Of a stretch of 64,000 nt of DNA, positions 54,305-63,286 are shown piece after piece (the stretch's first letter is position 1; each line of letters starts with the position of its first letter). This stretch comes from Lachnospiraceae bacterium (GTDB lineage: Bacteria; Bacillota; Clostridia; Lachnospirales; Lachnospiraceae). The stretch is from assembly GCA_021770785.1 (NCBI GenBank), contig JAETQH010000002.1, positions 62,001-126,000 on the forward strand, in the 5' to 3' direction. A program made the position numbers and the translations under genes. The notes under the pieces are model-generated. The model was not told the DNA's origin and did not search any database. It saw only the letters and a program-made list of their open reading frames with translations.

Positions 54305-55438
54305 TTAAATGTTTTTTAATCCTGATAACCGTGTCAGTGCCGGCTCATAATCCCCACACTTTTTATAATAGTTCTTTGCCTCTTCCATTCTGCCAAGGCA
54401 CTCCTGTATCACGCCGATATTATAGTATGCGGAGTAAGAATTCACCCCGGCTGTTCTGCACTCTTTTTTAGAGGCCGCTTTCATGAACTCTGAAATTGCA
54501 TCGTCAAATCTGGCATTATTCATGTAGATAAGCCCCATAAGAAACTGAAAGTCTGCACTGCTGCCAAATTCCTCATAGATATTCTCAAAAAACAGGGCTG
54601 TTTCTGCCTGTCCACTATTAATCAGAGCATAACCATACGTCTCTACCATGTCAATCACATATTCCAGTTTCGGGTTCAGATCAAAAGACAATCCTCTGGA
54701 AAAATAATCACAGGCACGCTCGTATTCCTCCGCCATATAATAACTTTTGCCAAGCTGATAGAGAATATAGGGAAGCTGCTCTTCTGCCTCCTGACTGTTA
54801 CCTTCTGTTTTAGAGTCTGGTAATGTATTCCGGCTTACCTCTCCACTGACGTTCTCTGCCTCTAATCGTTCCAGCTCCTTCTCGAGCAGTATAATATTCC
54901 GCCTGGCTTTCTGTTTCCGCTGCTCTAGGGTCAAATCATAGCCCGTGTGAAGAATTGTTACCGGAGCCTGATAAGTTTCATATCTGCTTCCGTCTAATGC
55001 CACTACCTGTTCATGAATACACCCCTCATAATGAAACTCATCCTTTGGGAAAATACGGTTTAACCACTCTCTATTTTCTTGAGGAATGCCTTTTCTGGTA
55101 AAGCTGTTTTTCCTCAAAATCCGCCCTGCCTGATGGGGATGCTTCTGCAGAAGCGCCGTTAAAGCAGGAATGTCTATTTCTTCTAAAAATTCGTCACTGT
55201 CTATCACCATAACATAAGGCTCACTTGATTTTGATATGGCAAAATTTTTCGCTGCCGCAAAATCATCACACCATGAAAAATCGTAAACCTTGTCGGTATA
55301 TTCTGCCACAATCTCCCTCGTCCTATCCGCAGATCCGGTATCTGCTACCACAATCTCAAAGCCGGAAGGCTTTAGGCATTCTAAGCAGCGTCTGATATTT
55401 TGTTCTTCGTTTTTTGTAATAATACATACGGATAACAT
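54305..55438 (-). CDS. Family 2 glycosyltransferase with TPR tail
   Basis: 377 residues. The GT-A domain (LSVCIITKNEEQNIRRCLECL; VADTGSADRT; VMVIDSDEF as the DxD) covers 1-170, followed from about 220 by TPR repeats (YILYQLGKSYYMAEEYERACDYF ... YYNIGVIQECLGRMEEAKNYYKK). This architecture is common in peptide- and protein-directed transferases. Flagellins are possible acceptors. The gap to the DUF262 gene is 31 bp, so it may be co-transcribed with the defence-like genes. Confidence 0.85.
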   Translation of the reverse strand: MLSVCIITKNEEQNIRRCLECLKPSGFEIVVADTGSADRTREIVAEYTDKVYDFSWCDDFAAAKNFAISKSSEPYVMVIDSDEFLEEIDIPALTALLQKHPHQAGRILRKNSFTRKGIPQENREWLNRIFPKDEFHYEGCIHEQVVALDGSRYETYQAPVTILHTGYDLTLEQRKQKARRNIILLEKELERLEAENVSGEVSRNTLPDSKTEGNSQEAEEQLPYILYQLGKSYYMAEEYERACDYFSRGLSFDLNPKLEYVIDMVETYGYALINSGQAETALFFENIYEEFGSSADFQFLMGLIYMNNARFDDAISEFMKAASKKECRTAGVNSYSAYYNIGVIQECLGRMEEAKNYYKKCGDYEPALTRLSGLKNI

Positions 55439-55510
55439 ACTTTCTAAAATTCCATTTCCAGCTATTTGCGCTTAATCCTTTAATCTGCGGTACACAATAA
55501 TAATCTTGTT

Positions 55511-57775
55511 TCAGTCATAAATGCCCTTTCCCATGCAGCACTGTTTAAATTTTTTACCGCTTCCGCAGGGACATGGGGCGTTTCTTCCGATTTTTTCTTT
55601 CTCTCTCCGGAAAGGTACCACTTCTCCCATCGGTTTATCCCATTCAGAGCGGCTTTCCCGGCCGGAATAGCTTTGCCAGCCATATTCTAAGCCTACCTGC
55701 TGCTTTACTTCATGCAGCATACTTAGCACTTCCTCTATCCCCTCATCTTTTGTTTCACGATACAGCTCCGTCAGCAGGCGTTCTGCCTTATTCATATCTT
55801 CATTTTTCAAATAAGCAACCGCCAGCATATATTTCAATTCTACCAGCTCAACAGTTGCATCATCTACTATTTTCTTTACTGCTTTGACATCCAAAGCGCT
55901 GTTTTTATCTTTTTTCATAATACGGTATAACTCGTACTGCTGATCAAGAGATATACCGTAAAGCCAATTTTCTTCCAAATCCTCACCCAAAACATCCGGA
56001 TCATACAACCCCAGCTCCCATGGTTTTCTTCCCGTCAGTTTCGAATATTCTGCCCGGGAATAACCCTTCAGGGCGGGAATCGGCGTATTCAGGCAGATAT
56101 CTGTAAGCAATTCCCAGAATTCTGTTTTCAAAACCACATTGTCAAATTCAAACTCCTGCTCTATATCCAGCCGGATTTCTGTCACAGATGCCCCATTTTG
56201 AACCGACATAAATGTCCGAGCGTTCAGAACATTTTTTTCCTCTTCGGTTATATCATAACCCTCCTCCATATAGGCAACAAATTCCCGCCACATCGGATAC
56301 CTGTCAACAAATCCCATGGCAGATGACAGTAATTCCTTTTTTCGGAATTTTTTATATGGAACTGTTACATCATATTCCTTTATCTCAGACAATATTTCTT
56401 CCGTGTCCAACTCCGGCACTGCCAGGTACACGCTTTTTGTATCTTCCTCAGTGATAAGCCGTGCTCCCTTTGCGAGGCATATACGCAGATAGATACAGCT
56501 CCGCAACTCCGCCGCTTCCAGTTTCTGACCAAAGGTTTCAGCATACAGCTCTCCAATTGTTTTTACTTCAAGCATAGAATAAGTCATTAATAACGAGGAC
56601 AGATTTTCAAAAATCTGACTGTGTTCTTTATAGAATTTTTCTATTTCATCAGCCGTATTTTTTTCAATCAGCCCTGCCGCATCTGACGCAAAACGGATGC
56701 GCATAGTTTTATTCTGCAGCCTATTCGAAGTTTCCACATCTAAAACGCCGGTTACAATACCTTTAGACAGAACATCTAAATCGTCGCGTTCTATCTCGTA
56801 ACTTCGTCTGTATGGAATCGCAAAAAGTTTTTTTAATAAAGCAAACTCTTCTTCTGTAAATATATACAGCAAATATTTCGGATTCTCTGCAAACGCCTCC
56901 ACTATTGTCTCAGCACGCTGTTCTGTTGTTTTTTCTCCAAATTCTATTTGCAGACATTGCCCATAATCCGCCAGTTCTGTTTCTGAGAAATCCAGAAGCA
57001 TATCCTTCATGCTTTTAACCGGCTCATGAAAATTAATACTTATTCTAAAATTCTCCGTTCTCTGGTTTACCATCTCCATCCATGCATATTCGTGCAGTTG
57101 GATCAGCATCTGTATCCGCTTAGATTCGTCTTTATCAAAAAAAGCTGCCTTAACATTCTCTATTGTTTCTTCACAGCTGTCCAAATATTCCTGCAGCATA
57201 TCTTTTAAGTCTTTTCTAAATTGCTTTTTACTACTTTTCAGACTATCCAGATCTTTCATTATCTGGATTAAATCCAAAGCTTGCTTACTGCTCTTTTTCT
57301 TCGAAATTTTCTGCTTTTGCAATTTAGCGTTTACTTCCTCTATATGAAAGGGACTTCTGCTATCTTCTTCCCCTCCCCAGATACCACCGCTGTCTTCCTC
57401 GAAATTGTCGCCTTTCGCCTTCAGTACTGTCGCGCTTCGTCCCTGATACTCCATGTCCGTCTTTTCTAAGACAATCTTATGGCACCAGTCATCTCCAAAA
57501 TCATAAGTATAGCGAATCCACTTACACTCTTTCATGAAATCATCTATTACAGCTTTGTCTTCTTCTACAGAGTTTCCGTACCCTTCCTCTCCTTTTTGCG
57601 TAATCTCAATATTCCTGCTTGGGAAAGTAAAGTTGTGCATATGATAATCGTCCCAACCGAACGCCATCTGTAAAATCTCATGTAAATCCTGAAAACTAAT
57701 CGCATCCGGAACAAGTATCCTGCGCCACACGGGCGGATGTGTATCCTCTAATGTCACTTTGATAATATAAGCCAT
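55511..57775 (-). CDS. Large pRiA4b ORF-3-like protein with C-terminal SEC-C motif
   Basis: 754 residues. Residues 1-180 match the pRiA4b ORF-3 family (VTLEDTHPPVWRRILVPDAISFQDLHEILQMAFGW; YDFGDDWCHKI). The middle 450 residues are helical and not recognised. The last 25 (GRNAPCPCGSGKKFKQCCMGKG) form a SEC-C zinc motif. No enzyme signature is visible. It is followed by the SWIM gene in the same direction and may work with SWIM and SNF2 proteins in nucleic-acid handling (inference). Confidence 0.82.
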   Translation of the reverse strand: MAYIIKVTLEDTHPPVWRRILVPDAISFQDLHEILQMAFGWDDYHMHNFTFPSRNIEITQKGEEGYGNSVEEDKAVIDDFMKECKWIRYTYDFGDDWCHKIVLEKTDMEYQGRSATVLKAKGDNFEEDSGGIWGGEEDSRSPFHIEEVNAKLQKQKISKKKSSKQALDLIQIMKDLDSLKSSKKQFRKDLKDMLQEYLDSCEETIENVKAAFFDKDESKRIQMLIQLHEYAWMEMVNQRTENFRISINFHEPVKSMKDMLLDFSETELADYGQCLQIEFGEKTTEQRAETIVEAFAENPKYLLYIFTEEEFALLKKLFAIPYRRSYEIERDDLDVLSKGIVTGVLDVETSNRLQNKTMRIRFASDAAGLIEKNTADEIEKFYKEHSQIFENLSSLLMTYSMLEVKTIGELYAETFGQKLEAAELRSCIYLRICLAKGARLITEEDTKSVYLAVPELDTEEILSEIKEYDVTVPYKKFRKKELLSSAMGFVDRYPMWREFVAYMEEGYDITEEEKNVLNARTFMSVQNGASVTEIRLDIEQEFEFDNVVLKTEFWELLTDICLNTPIPALKGYSRAEYSKLTGRKPWELGLYDPDVLGEDLEENWLYGISLDQQYELYRIMKKDKNSALDVKAVKKIVDDATVELVELKYMLAVAYLKNEDMNKAERLLTELYRETKDEGIEEVLSMLHEVKQQVGLEYGWQSYSGRESRSEWDKPMGEVVPFRREKEKIGRNAPCPCGSGKKFKQCCMGKGIYD

Positions 57776-57839
57776 ATGTTCTCCTTTTCTATTCCTTCCT
57801 CTCTCTGCAATTACTTACCCTACGCCGTTTCCAAACAAC

Positions 57840-58565
57840 TTACAGCACTCCAAACAATCCTGCAATATCTTCATCCTCTATAATCCTGCTGCTGGGTTTC
57901 CCCTCATTGGCAAGCATTGCTTCCACTTTATTTGCTAAAGTCACATCGATAAATCTGTCCACATCAATTCCCCTTAATTCAAAGAACAGAAGCGGCTGCT
58001 CATCCAATCGCACTCCGACTCCGTACAGGGCAGCCGCCACATGCTTGCACATCAGCGCCCAATCGGGACAACTGCAGTTAAAACTGATTTCCTTGGGACT
58101 CGGAAAAAGACCGTCCTTTCCCTGAAAAAGCTCCTGCATCTCTATAGGGAAATTTCCCATCAATAATTCTTCGATATTTTCCAGTTTTCTTCCACACTTT
58201 TCAATGATATTCTGGCACTTTTCCTCAGAAAGCGGACTGATCCTAATTTCTATTTTGTAAGGTGTCTTTCTGGTTCCTTGTACCCTTGCCAGAACCTTCC
58301 CCTTTTGTATCTTTAAATCCAGGACAGCACCCGTACGGACATATCGTTTCCCTCGGTCCAACCGGCTTTCATAATCGGCATAACGCTCCAGATTGGAACA
58401 CCATGCCTTTCCCCACCAATTTTTTACAAGATTTCTCCCCTGCGTAACAACAGGCTCTAGGACATTCCCTCTTTTTTTCTCTCTCTTTCTGCTGGCTTCT
58501 GAATTTTTCTTAAGTTCACTGGCGGCAGGCTGGCTGTAATATCCGGTATTCCAATATCTGCTCAT
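57840..58565 (-). CDS. SWIM zinc-finger protein (SNF2 partner)
   Basis: 241 residues from the ATG at 58565 (AAGGAG 6 nt upstream). The SWIM finger is FNCSCPDWALMCKHVAAALYGVG near residue 175: CxC...CxH. Bacterial SWIM proteins are regularly encoded beside SNF2-family helicases. It starts 31 bp after the SNF2 gene stop. Probably recognises DNA or protein for the helicase. Confidence 0.88.
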   Translation of the reverse strand: MSRYWNTGYYSQPAASELKKNSEASRKREKKRGNVLEPVVTQGRNLVKNWWGKAWCSNLERYADYESRLDRGKRYVRTGAVLDLKIQKGKVLARVQGTRKTPYKIEIRISPLSEEKCQNIIEKCGRKLENIEELLMGNFPIEMQELFQGKDGLFPSPKEISFNCSCPDWALMCKHVAAALYGVGVRLDEQPLLFFELRGIDVDRFIDVTLANKVEAMLANEGKPSSRIIEDEDIAGLFGVL

Positions 58566-58596
58566 ATGTCTCCTTTCTCTTTCCCTATGTATTAGC

Positions 58597-61227
58597 TTAC
58601 TTAGAAATGTCAAGACGCAGCATAGTCATCAGCTCCTCATTGCTCATCTCTGTAATCCACTTTTCTCCGCCGGAACCGATTACATTTTCCGCCAATTCTT
58701 TCTTTGAAGCAATCATGGCATCAATTTTTTCCTCAATCGTACCCTCGCAGACCAGTTTATGCACAATCACATTCTTTTTCTGACCGATTCGAAATGCACG
58801 GTCCGTTGCCTGATTCTCTACAGCAGGATTCCACCAGCGGTCAAAATGAATCACATGGTTTGCCTTTGTCAGATTAAGGCCTGTCCCACCTGCTTTCACT
58901 GAAATCACAATAAACGGAACATACTCCTCTCCCTGAAAAGCCTCTACAATTTTCCCACGTTTTCTCACCGGAGTCCCTCCATGCAGCACATATCCGCCGT
59001 TTCCAAAAATCCCCTTTAAAAAGTCTGCCAGATACTCCGTTATTTCTTTGAACTGTGTAAAAACAATCACACGCTCTCTCTTTTCATAAATCGTCTCGCA
59101 AATCTCCCTCAGCATCTGCATTTTACCACTGTCCGCCTCCGAATATCCGGTCTGTCCCAGATACTGGTCCGGATGGTTGCAAATCTGCTTTAGCTTCATA
59201 ATCGTGGTCAGAATAATGCCGCTCCGCTCGATCCCTTCCACTTTTTCAAGCATATGCTCCATATCCGCCACTGCTTTGCGGTATAGGACAATCTGCCGCT
59301 TCGTCATGGTAACATAATCAATGCTTTCGATTTTCTCCGGAAGATCCGCAATAATATTTTTATCCGTCTTAATCCGCCTGAGCATGAAAGGCGAAACCAT
59401 CGCTTTTAATTTGGAATATCCTTCCGGATGTTCACTTAACTGCCTGCAGTAATCATGAAATTCTTTTGAAGTGCCAAGCAATCCTTTATTTAAAAAATCA
59501 AACAGTGACCAGAGATTCGTCAAATCATTTTCAATGGGTGTACCCGTCATAGCGATACGCGTTTTCGCCGATATTTTCTTAATGGCACGGGTCTGCTTTG
59601 TTCCGGGATTCTTAATCGCCTGTGCCTCATCCAGAATAATGCCGTCCCATTGTATTTCCTGTATTGCCTTTATGCGAGCCACCATGCCATAAGTCGTAAT
59701 CGTCAGAAATGCCGGTTCTTCCTGCAAAACCTGCTCTAACGTCGCTGCAGTCCTGCCATGGAGTACCTGCAAATCCATTTCCGGCGCAAATTTTTCCGCC
59801 TCTTTCTGCCAGTTGCCCAATAAAGATGCAGGCACCACCAGCAATATCCGGGCATCCTTTTTCCCTTTGCGGAGTTTTTCCAGATAAGCAAGTACCTGTA
59901 CCGTTTTTCCGAGTCCCATATCATCCGCAAGGCACGCACCGAATCCCAGGCTGCTCATATAATTCAGCCATGTATAGCCGCTTTTCTGATAGGGGCGCAA
60001 TGTCGCCTTAAAACTCTTAGGTACAATAGCGCTGCGCATTGTTTCCGGCTTTTTCAAATTCGTAAACAGCTCTGAAAGCCACTTCCCGTTTGATACCAAT
60101 GTCCCTACATCCGCATTATTTTCCTTTTCTCCCAGTTCCATCTGCATCGCCTGCAAAAGGGTAATCTCCTCCGGCAGCTCTTCCATCTGCCCAAGCAGCT
60201 CCCGCAGCCGCTTATGATCGACCTCTATCCATTTTCCCTTCAGAAAGGCAAGTCCCTCCGTCTGCTCGAGGAGCATCCGCACATCCTCCTCTGTCAGAGG
60301 CACACCATCCGCCATCAATCTCGGCTGTACCGAAATCAACGTGTCAAAGCCCAGCATAGAGGTTTTCTCCTCTCCAAGGTTTACTGACACGGAAAGCCTT
60401 GCTGTTTTTCTTTTCCACCAGTTCGGTATCCTGCACAGTATCCCGATACTTTCAATTACCTCAACATCCTTCAAAAAAACATATGCTTCCCGGGCAGTCA
60501 GGCGCAGGGGGTGAAACATCTCTCCGTTTTCCACAAACCCTGCAATAAGCTCAGACACTTCAGATGCCCGATTCAGGCAGGCCAAAAGCTCCAACAGTTT
60601 TTCCCGCTCGTTTTTATATTCTGTCAGCGCATACTTTAACGGAACATGTTTCACCTTTCCACTCTCTTCTTTCGTTGCATAAGTTGCAAGAAATGCAAAG
60701 GGAAAGTCCGCCTCTTTGTTCTCCACAAGATGGAAAAAAATTCTTTCAGGCACATGCAGATGCTGATTCTTCTCTGTCAGATATAATTCCACCGTACCGT
60801 CATATCCCTGGATTTCCTCTGCAAAAATCTGCGTCAGCCTCAAAAATACACTCCTAAGCCATTCTTCTGTCACATATTCCGCCCCAATTGCAAAGGGTAC
60901 TGCCTGCAGCAGCAGTTCCAAATCCTCCGCAGACAGCTCAGGCTTTACATTTTCCCGGGCAATTTCAAGTTCCGGAAGGCTTGTCAGACATTTAAAAAAT
61001 GTATTTGACACCATATACAGGAAATTACCTGTTGGCGTCATCTGCTGTTTTCTCTCCTCAAATGCCATCTGATACAGGGCGTAATAGCGGTTCCGCCGAA
61101 ACAGTTCAACGCCTTTCTTTGTTCCGTCTGCTTCTGCCACATCCGGATAAAAATCATTTTCCGTAAAAATAAAGTGTAGCCGTTCTTCTTCCTCAAAAGT
61201 TTTTCCTGTTATTATTTTATCCGGCAA
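58597..61227 (-). CDS. SNF2-family DNA-dependent ATPase/helicase
   Basis: 876 residues. An N-terminal SNF2-associated region (1-400) precedes the ATPase: motif I DDMGLGKTVQVLAYL, II GIILDEAQAIKN, III MTGTPIENDL, and VI RAFRIGQKKNV, all intact. Bacterial members translocate on double-stranded DNA; roles include transcription, repair and defence. Operon with SWIM and pRiA4b-type genes. In some genomes this pair is part of phage-defence islands, and a Septu-like locus lies 5 kb away. Confidence 0.93.
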   Translation of the reverse strand: MPDKIITGKTFEEEERLHFIFTENDFYPDVAEADGTKKGVELFRRNRYYALYQMAFEERKQQMTPTGNFLYMVSNTFFKCLTSLPELEIARENVKPELSAEDLELLLQAVPFAIGAEYVTEEWLRSVFLRLTQIFAEEIQGYDGTVELYLTEKNQHLHVPERIFFHLVENKEADFPFAFLATYATKEESGKVKHVPLKYALTEYKNEREKLLELLACLNRASEVSELIAGFVENGEMFHPLRLTAREAYVFLKDVEVIESIGILCRIPNWWKRKTARLSVSVNLGEEKTSMLGFDTLISVQPRLMADGVPLTEEDVRMLLEQTEGLAFLKGKWIEVDHKRLRELLGQMEELPEEITLLQAMQMELGEKENNADVGTLVSNGKWLSELFTNLKKPETMRSAIVPKSFKATLRPYQKSGYTWLNYMSSLGFGACLADDMGLGKTVQVLAYLEKLRKGKKDARILLVVPASLLGNWQKEAEKFAPEMDLQVLHGRTAATLEQVLQEEPAFLTITTYGMVARIKAIQEIQWDGIILDEAQAIKNPGTKQTRAIKKISAKTRIAMTGTPIENDLTNLWSLFDFLNKGLLGTSKEFHDYCRQLSEHPEGYSKLKAMVSPFMLRRIKTDKNIIADLPEKIESIDYVTMTKRQIVLYRKAVADMEHMLEKVEGIERSGIILTTIMKLKQICNHPDQYLGQTGYSEADSGKMQMLREICETIYEKRERVIVFTQFKEITEYLADFLKGIFGNGGYVLHGGTPVRKRGKIVEAFQGEEYVPFIVISVKAGGTGLNLTKANHVIHFDRWWNPAVENQATDRAFRIGQKKNVIVHKLVCEGTIEEKIDAMIASKKELAENVIGSGGEKWITEMSNEELMTMLRLDISK

Positions 61228-61398
61228 AGTCTATAATCTCCTTTTCAATTCATGAAACTCCATATGCTATATTATACCAGTTATTTCTCTGTTTCCAAGA
61301 TTTCCTTTAAATATTTTTCAGATAAAATTGAGAATGTACAGATTCAAAAAGAAACCGGTGACTTTACTATGATAATAGGTTTCCCAAAAATATGCCTG

Positions 61399-63108
61399 TC
61401 ACCTTTTTGTCGACATTTTAAGTTGTTTTTTCACCAGACATTCCTTCCGGTAAAAACACACTCCATATTTTAAAAACTTCCGGTAGCCGTCTTTGTACAA
61501 AGACGCCTCATAATTCTGTTCTTCTATCTGTGCTAGCGCTGCGTCACAGCCTTCTTCCATCTTTTCAAAGTCTTTTGCGATTTTTATTTCTATAATAATT
61601 GCCATTCCCCGCACTGAGGGGGTTCTCATGATAATATCCGGTCTGCCGTTACCGCTCTCCCTGTTCGATAATGTAATGTAGCCGGGGCATCCTTTTAACA
61701 GTCCCACCAGAAAACCATGGTAATAGCTTTCTGCATAATCGAAAAAGCTGATGGTATCTACTAACTGTTCGGAAACAATATCAGAAAATGCTTCACAGTC
61801 TCCCGCTTTCACTGCCTGGTAAAGCCCGCTTAAATCGATTTTTCCTATTTTACCATCAAACCATTCTAAAATCGTGTGACGATAGATATAACGGACTTCT
61901 GCATTTGGAATAGTAAGTGTCAAATAAATAGTATCTCCATCAAAACGTTCAGAAACCTTCTTCAAATAACCTGTAAAAAATAAGAAATTCCACAAATTAT
62001 CCTGACTCTTATGGATATCTTCATAAGTGATATCTTCATGTATCGGCTTTTCGATAGTTTTTCCTTCTATTAAGTCTTCTATCTCCTGACGGACTATCTG
62101 GTCTGCGTTATCAATCAGTTCCCGCACAATGCTGTTTGATGAGGTGTTAGACCAATACGGCTTGGGAAATGAATTTTCTGATGTCTTTGTTTCGCTCACA
62201 TAATTAATAACACTCCACGGATTATACACCTCTGTACTACCAAATAGGTAACCATCATACCATTCCTTAAGCTCTATTTTTTTCTCTTCCAAATGATTAT
62301 CTCTAAGTACTTCATCTACTTCTTTTTGAGTAAATCCAAAATGTTCTGCAAAATTCTGATTTAGAATAGAAATAATTTTCAAATTATTTAACCCAGTGAA
62401 AATACTTTCTTTACTAATTCTCAAACATCCAGTAACTACCGCAAGTCTCAAAAATTCATTGGTTTTTAAAGCCGACTCAAAAAACGAACGTATAAAATCC
62501 ATCATCTCCTGATAAAAACCTCTAAAATAAGCATTCTCTATCGGAACATCATACTCATCTATTAAAATAATGGTCTTCTGCCCGTATGCTATATAGAGAC
62601 AAATGGACAAAAATTCCAATGCCTTAGCATTCTCCATCGGAGAGGCTTTCTGTTCCATAATACGGCAATACTTCTTTTTATCGCTTTCCGTCAAACAGTC
62701 CGCTTTCAATATAAAAGAATGTCTCCTATATTCTCCGGCAATCTCATCCACCAAACTGGCATATGCCATTTCGTAGGTAGGCTGCTTTGCTGATTTTAAG
62801 CACAAATTAATAACAGGATATTTTCCCATTTCATTCGTATACTTCTCGCCAGCCTCCATAATCTTCATCCCAGCAAACAGACCTCTGTTATCCGCAGCAT
62901 TTCCATTGAAATCATATGCCTTTTCGAAATAATAGCGGAGCATGCTAATAGCAAGAGTCTTTCCAAAACGGCGGGGACGGGTAAATAGATTCACATTCCC
63001 ATTATCATCAAGAAGGTCTTTTATCAACAATGTCTTATCTACATAATAAAAGCCCTCGCTGATTACCTGTTGAAAATTGTCATATCCGATTGGCAATGGT
63101 TTTTTCAT
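61399..63108 (-). CDS. AAA-ATPase-like/PD-(D/E)XK nuclease fusion protein
   Basis: 569 residues. N-terminal AAA-ATPase-like domain: YYVDKTLLIKDLLD, Walker A TRPRRFGKTLAISML and Walker B IILIDEYDVPI. C-terminal PD-(D/E)XK fold: GNGRPDIIM and AIIIEIKIAKDFEKMEEGCD, with DxE..ExK residues present. The family is abundant in Clostridia and Bacteroidetes, often in many copies, and has no agreed role. It stands alone, 170 bp from the SNF2 gene. Confidence 0.9.
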   Translation of the reverse strand: MKKPLPIGYDNFQQVISEGFYYVDKTLLIKDLLDDNGNVNLFTRPRRFGKTLAISMLRYYFEKAYDFNGNAADNRGLFAGMKIMEAGEKYTNEMGKYPVINLCLKSAKQPTYEMAYASLVDEIAGEYRRHSFILKADCLTESDKKKYCRIMEQKASPMENAKALEFLSICLYIAYGQKTIILIDEYDVPIENAYFRGFYQEMMDFIRSFFESALKTNEFLRLAVVTGCLRISKESIFTGLNNLKIISILNQNFAEHFGFTQKEVDEVLRDNHLEEKKIELKEWYDGYLFGSTEVYNPWSVINYVSETKTSENSFPKPYWSNTSSNSIVRELIDNADQIVRQEIEDLIEGKTIEKPIHEDITYEDIHKSQDNLWNFLFFTGYLKKVSERFDGDTIYLTLTIPNAEVRYIYRHTILEWFDGKIGKIDLSGLYQAVKAGDCEAFSDIVSEQLVDTISFFDYAESYYHGFLVGLLKGCPGYITLSNRESGNGRPDIIMRTPSVRGMAIIIEIKIAKDFEKMEEGCDAALAQIEEQNYEASLYKDGYRKFLKYGVCFYRKECLVKKQLKMSTKR

Positions 63109-63247
63109 TGTATTTCCGCCCTTCTTAATCCATAAAAATCCGCAAATATACTGCTACGAATATATTATACCAGCTATTTTCAATTTCCAAGCATTTTTTC
63201 ATCATCAGTAAAAAATCATAAACAAAGCATCTTAAGATATTTCATTC

Positions 63248-63276
63248 AAAAAAAGAAGACCGGCATTTCGCCAGTC
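63248..63276 (-). terminator. Terminator of the right-end flagellin gene
   Basis: GACCGGC 63258-63264 pairs with GCCAGTC 63270-63276 (one G-U type mismatch); the minus strand runs into TTTTTTT at 63248-63254. Confidence 0.8.
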
Positions 63277-63286
63277 CTCAATTTTC

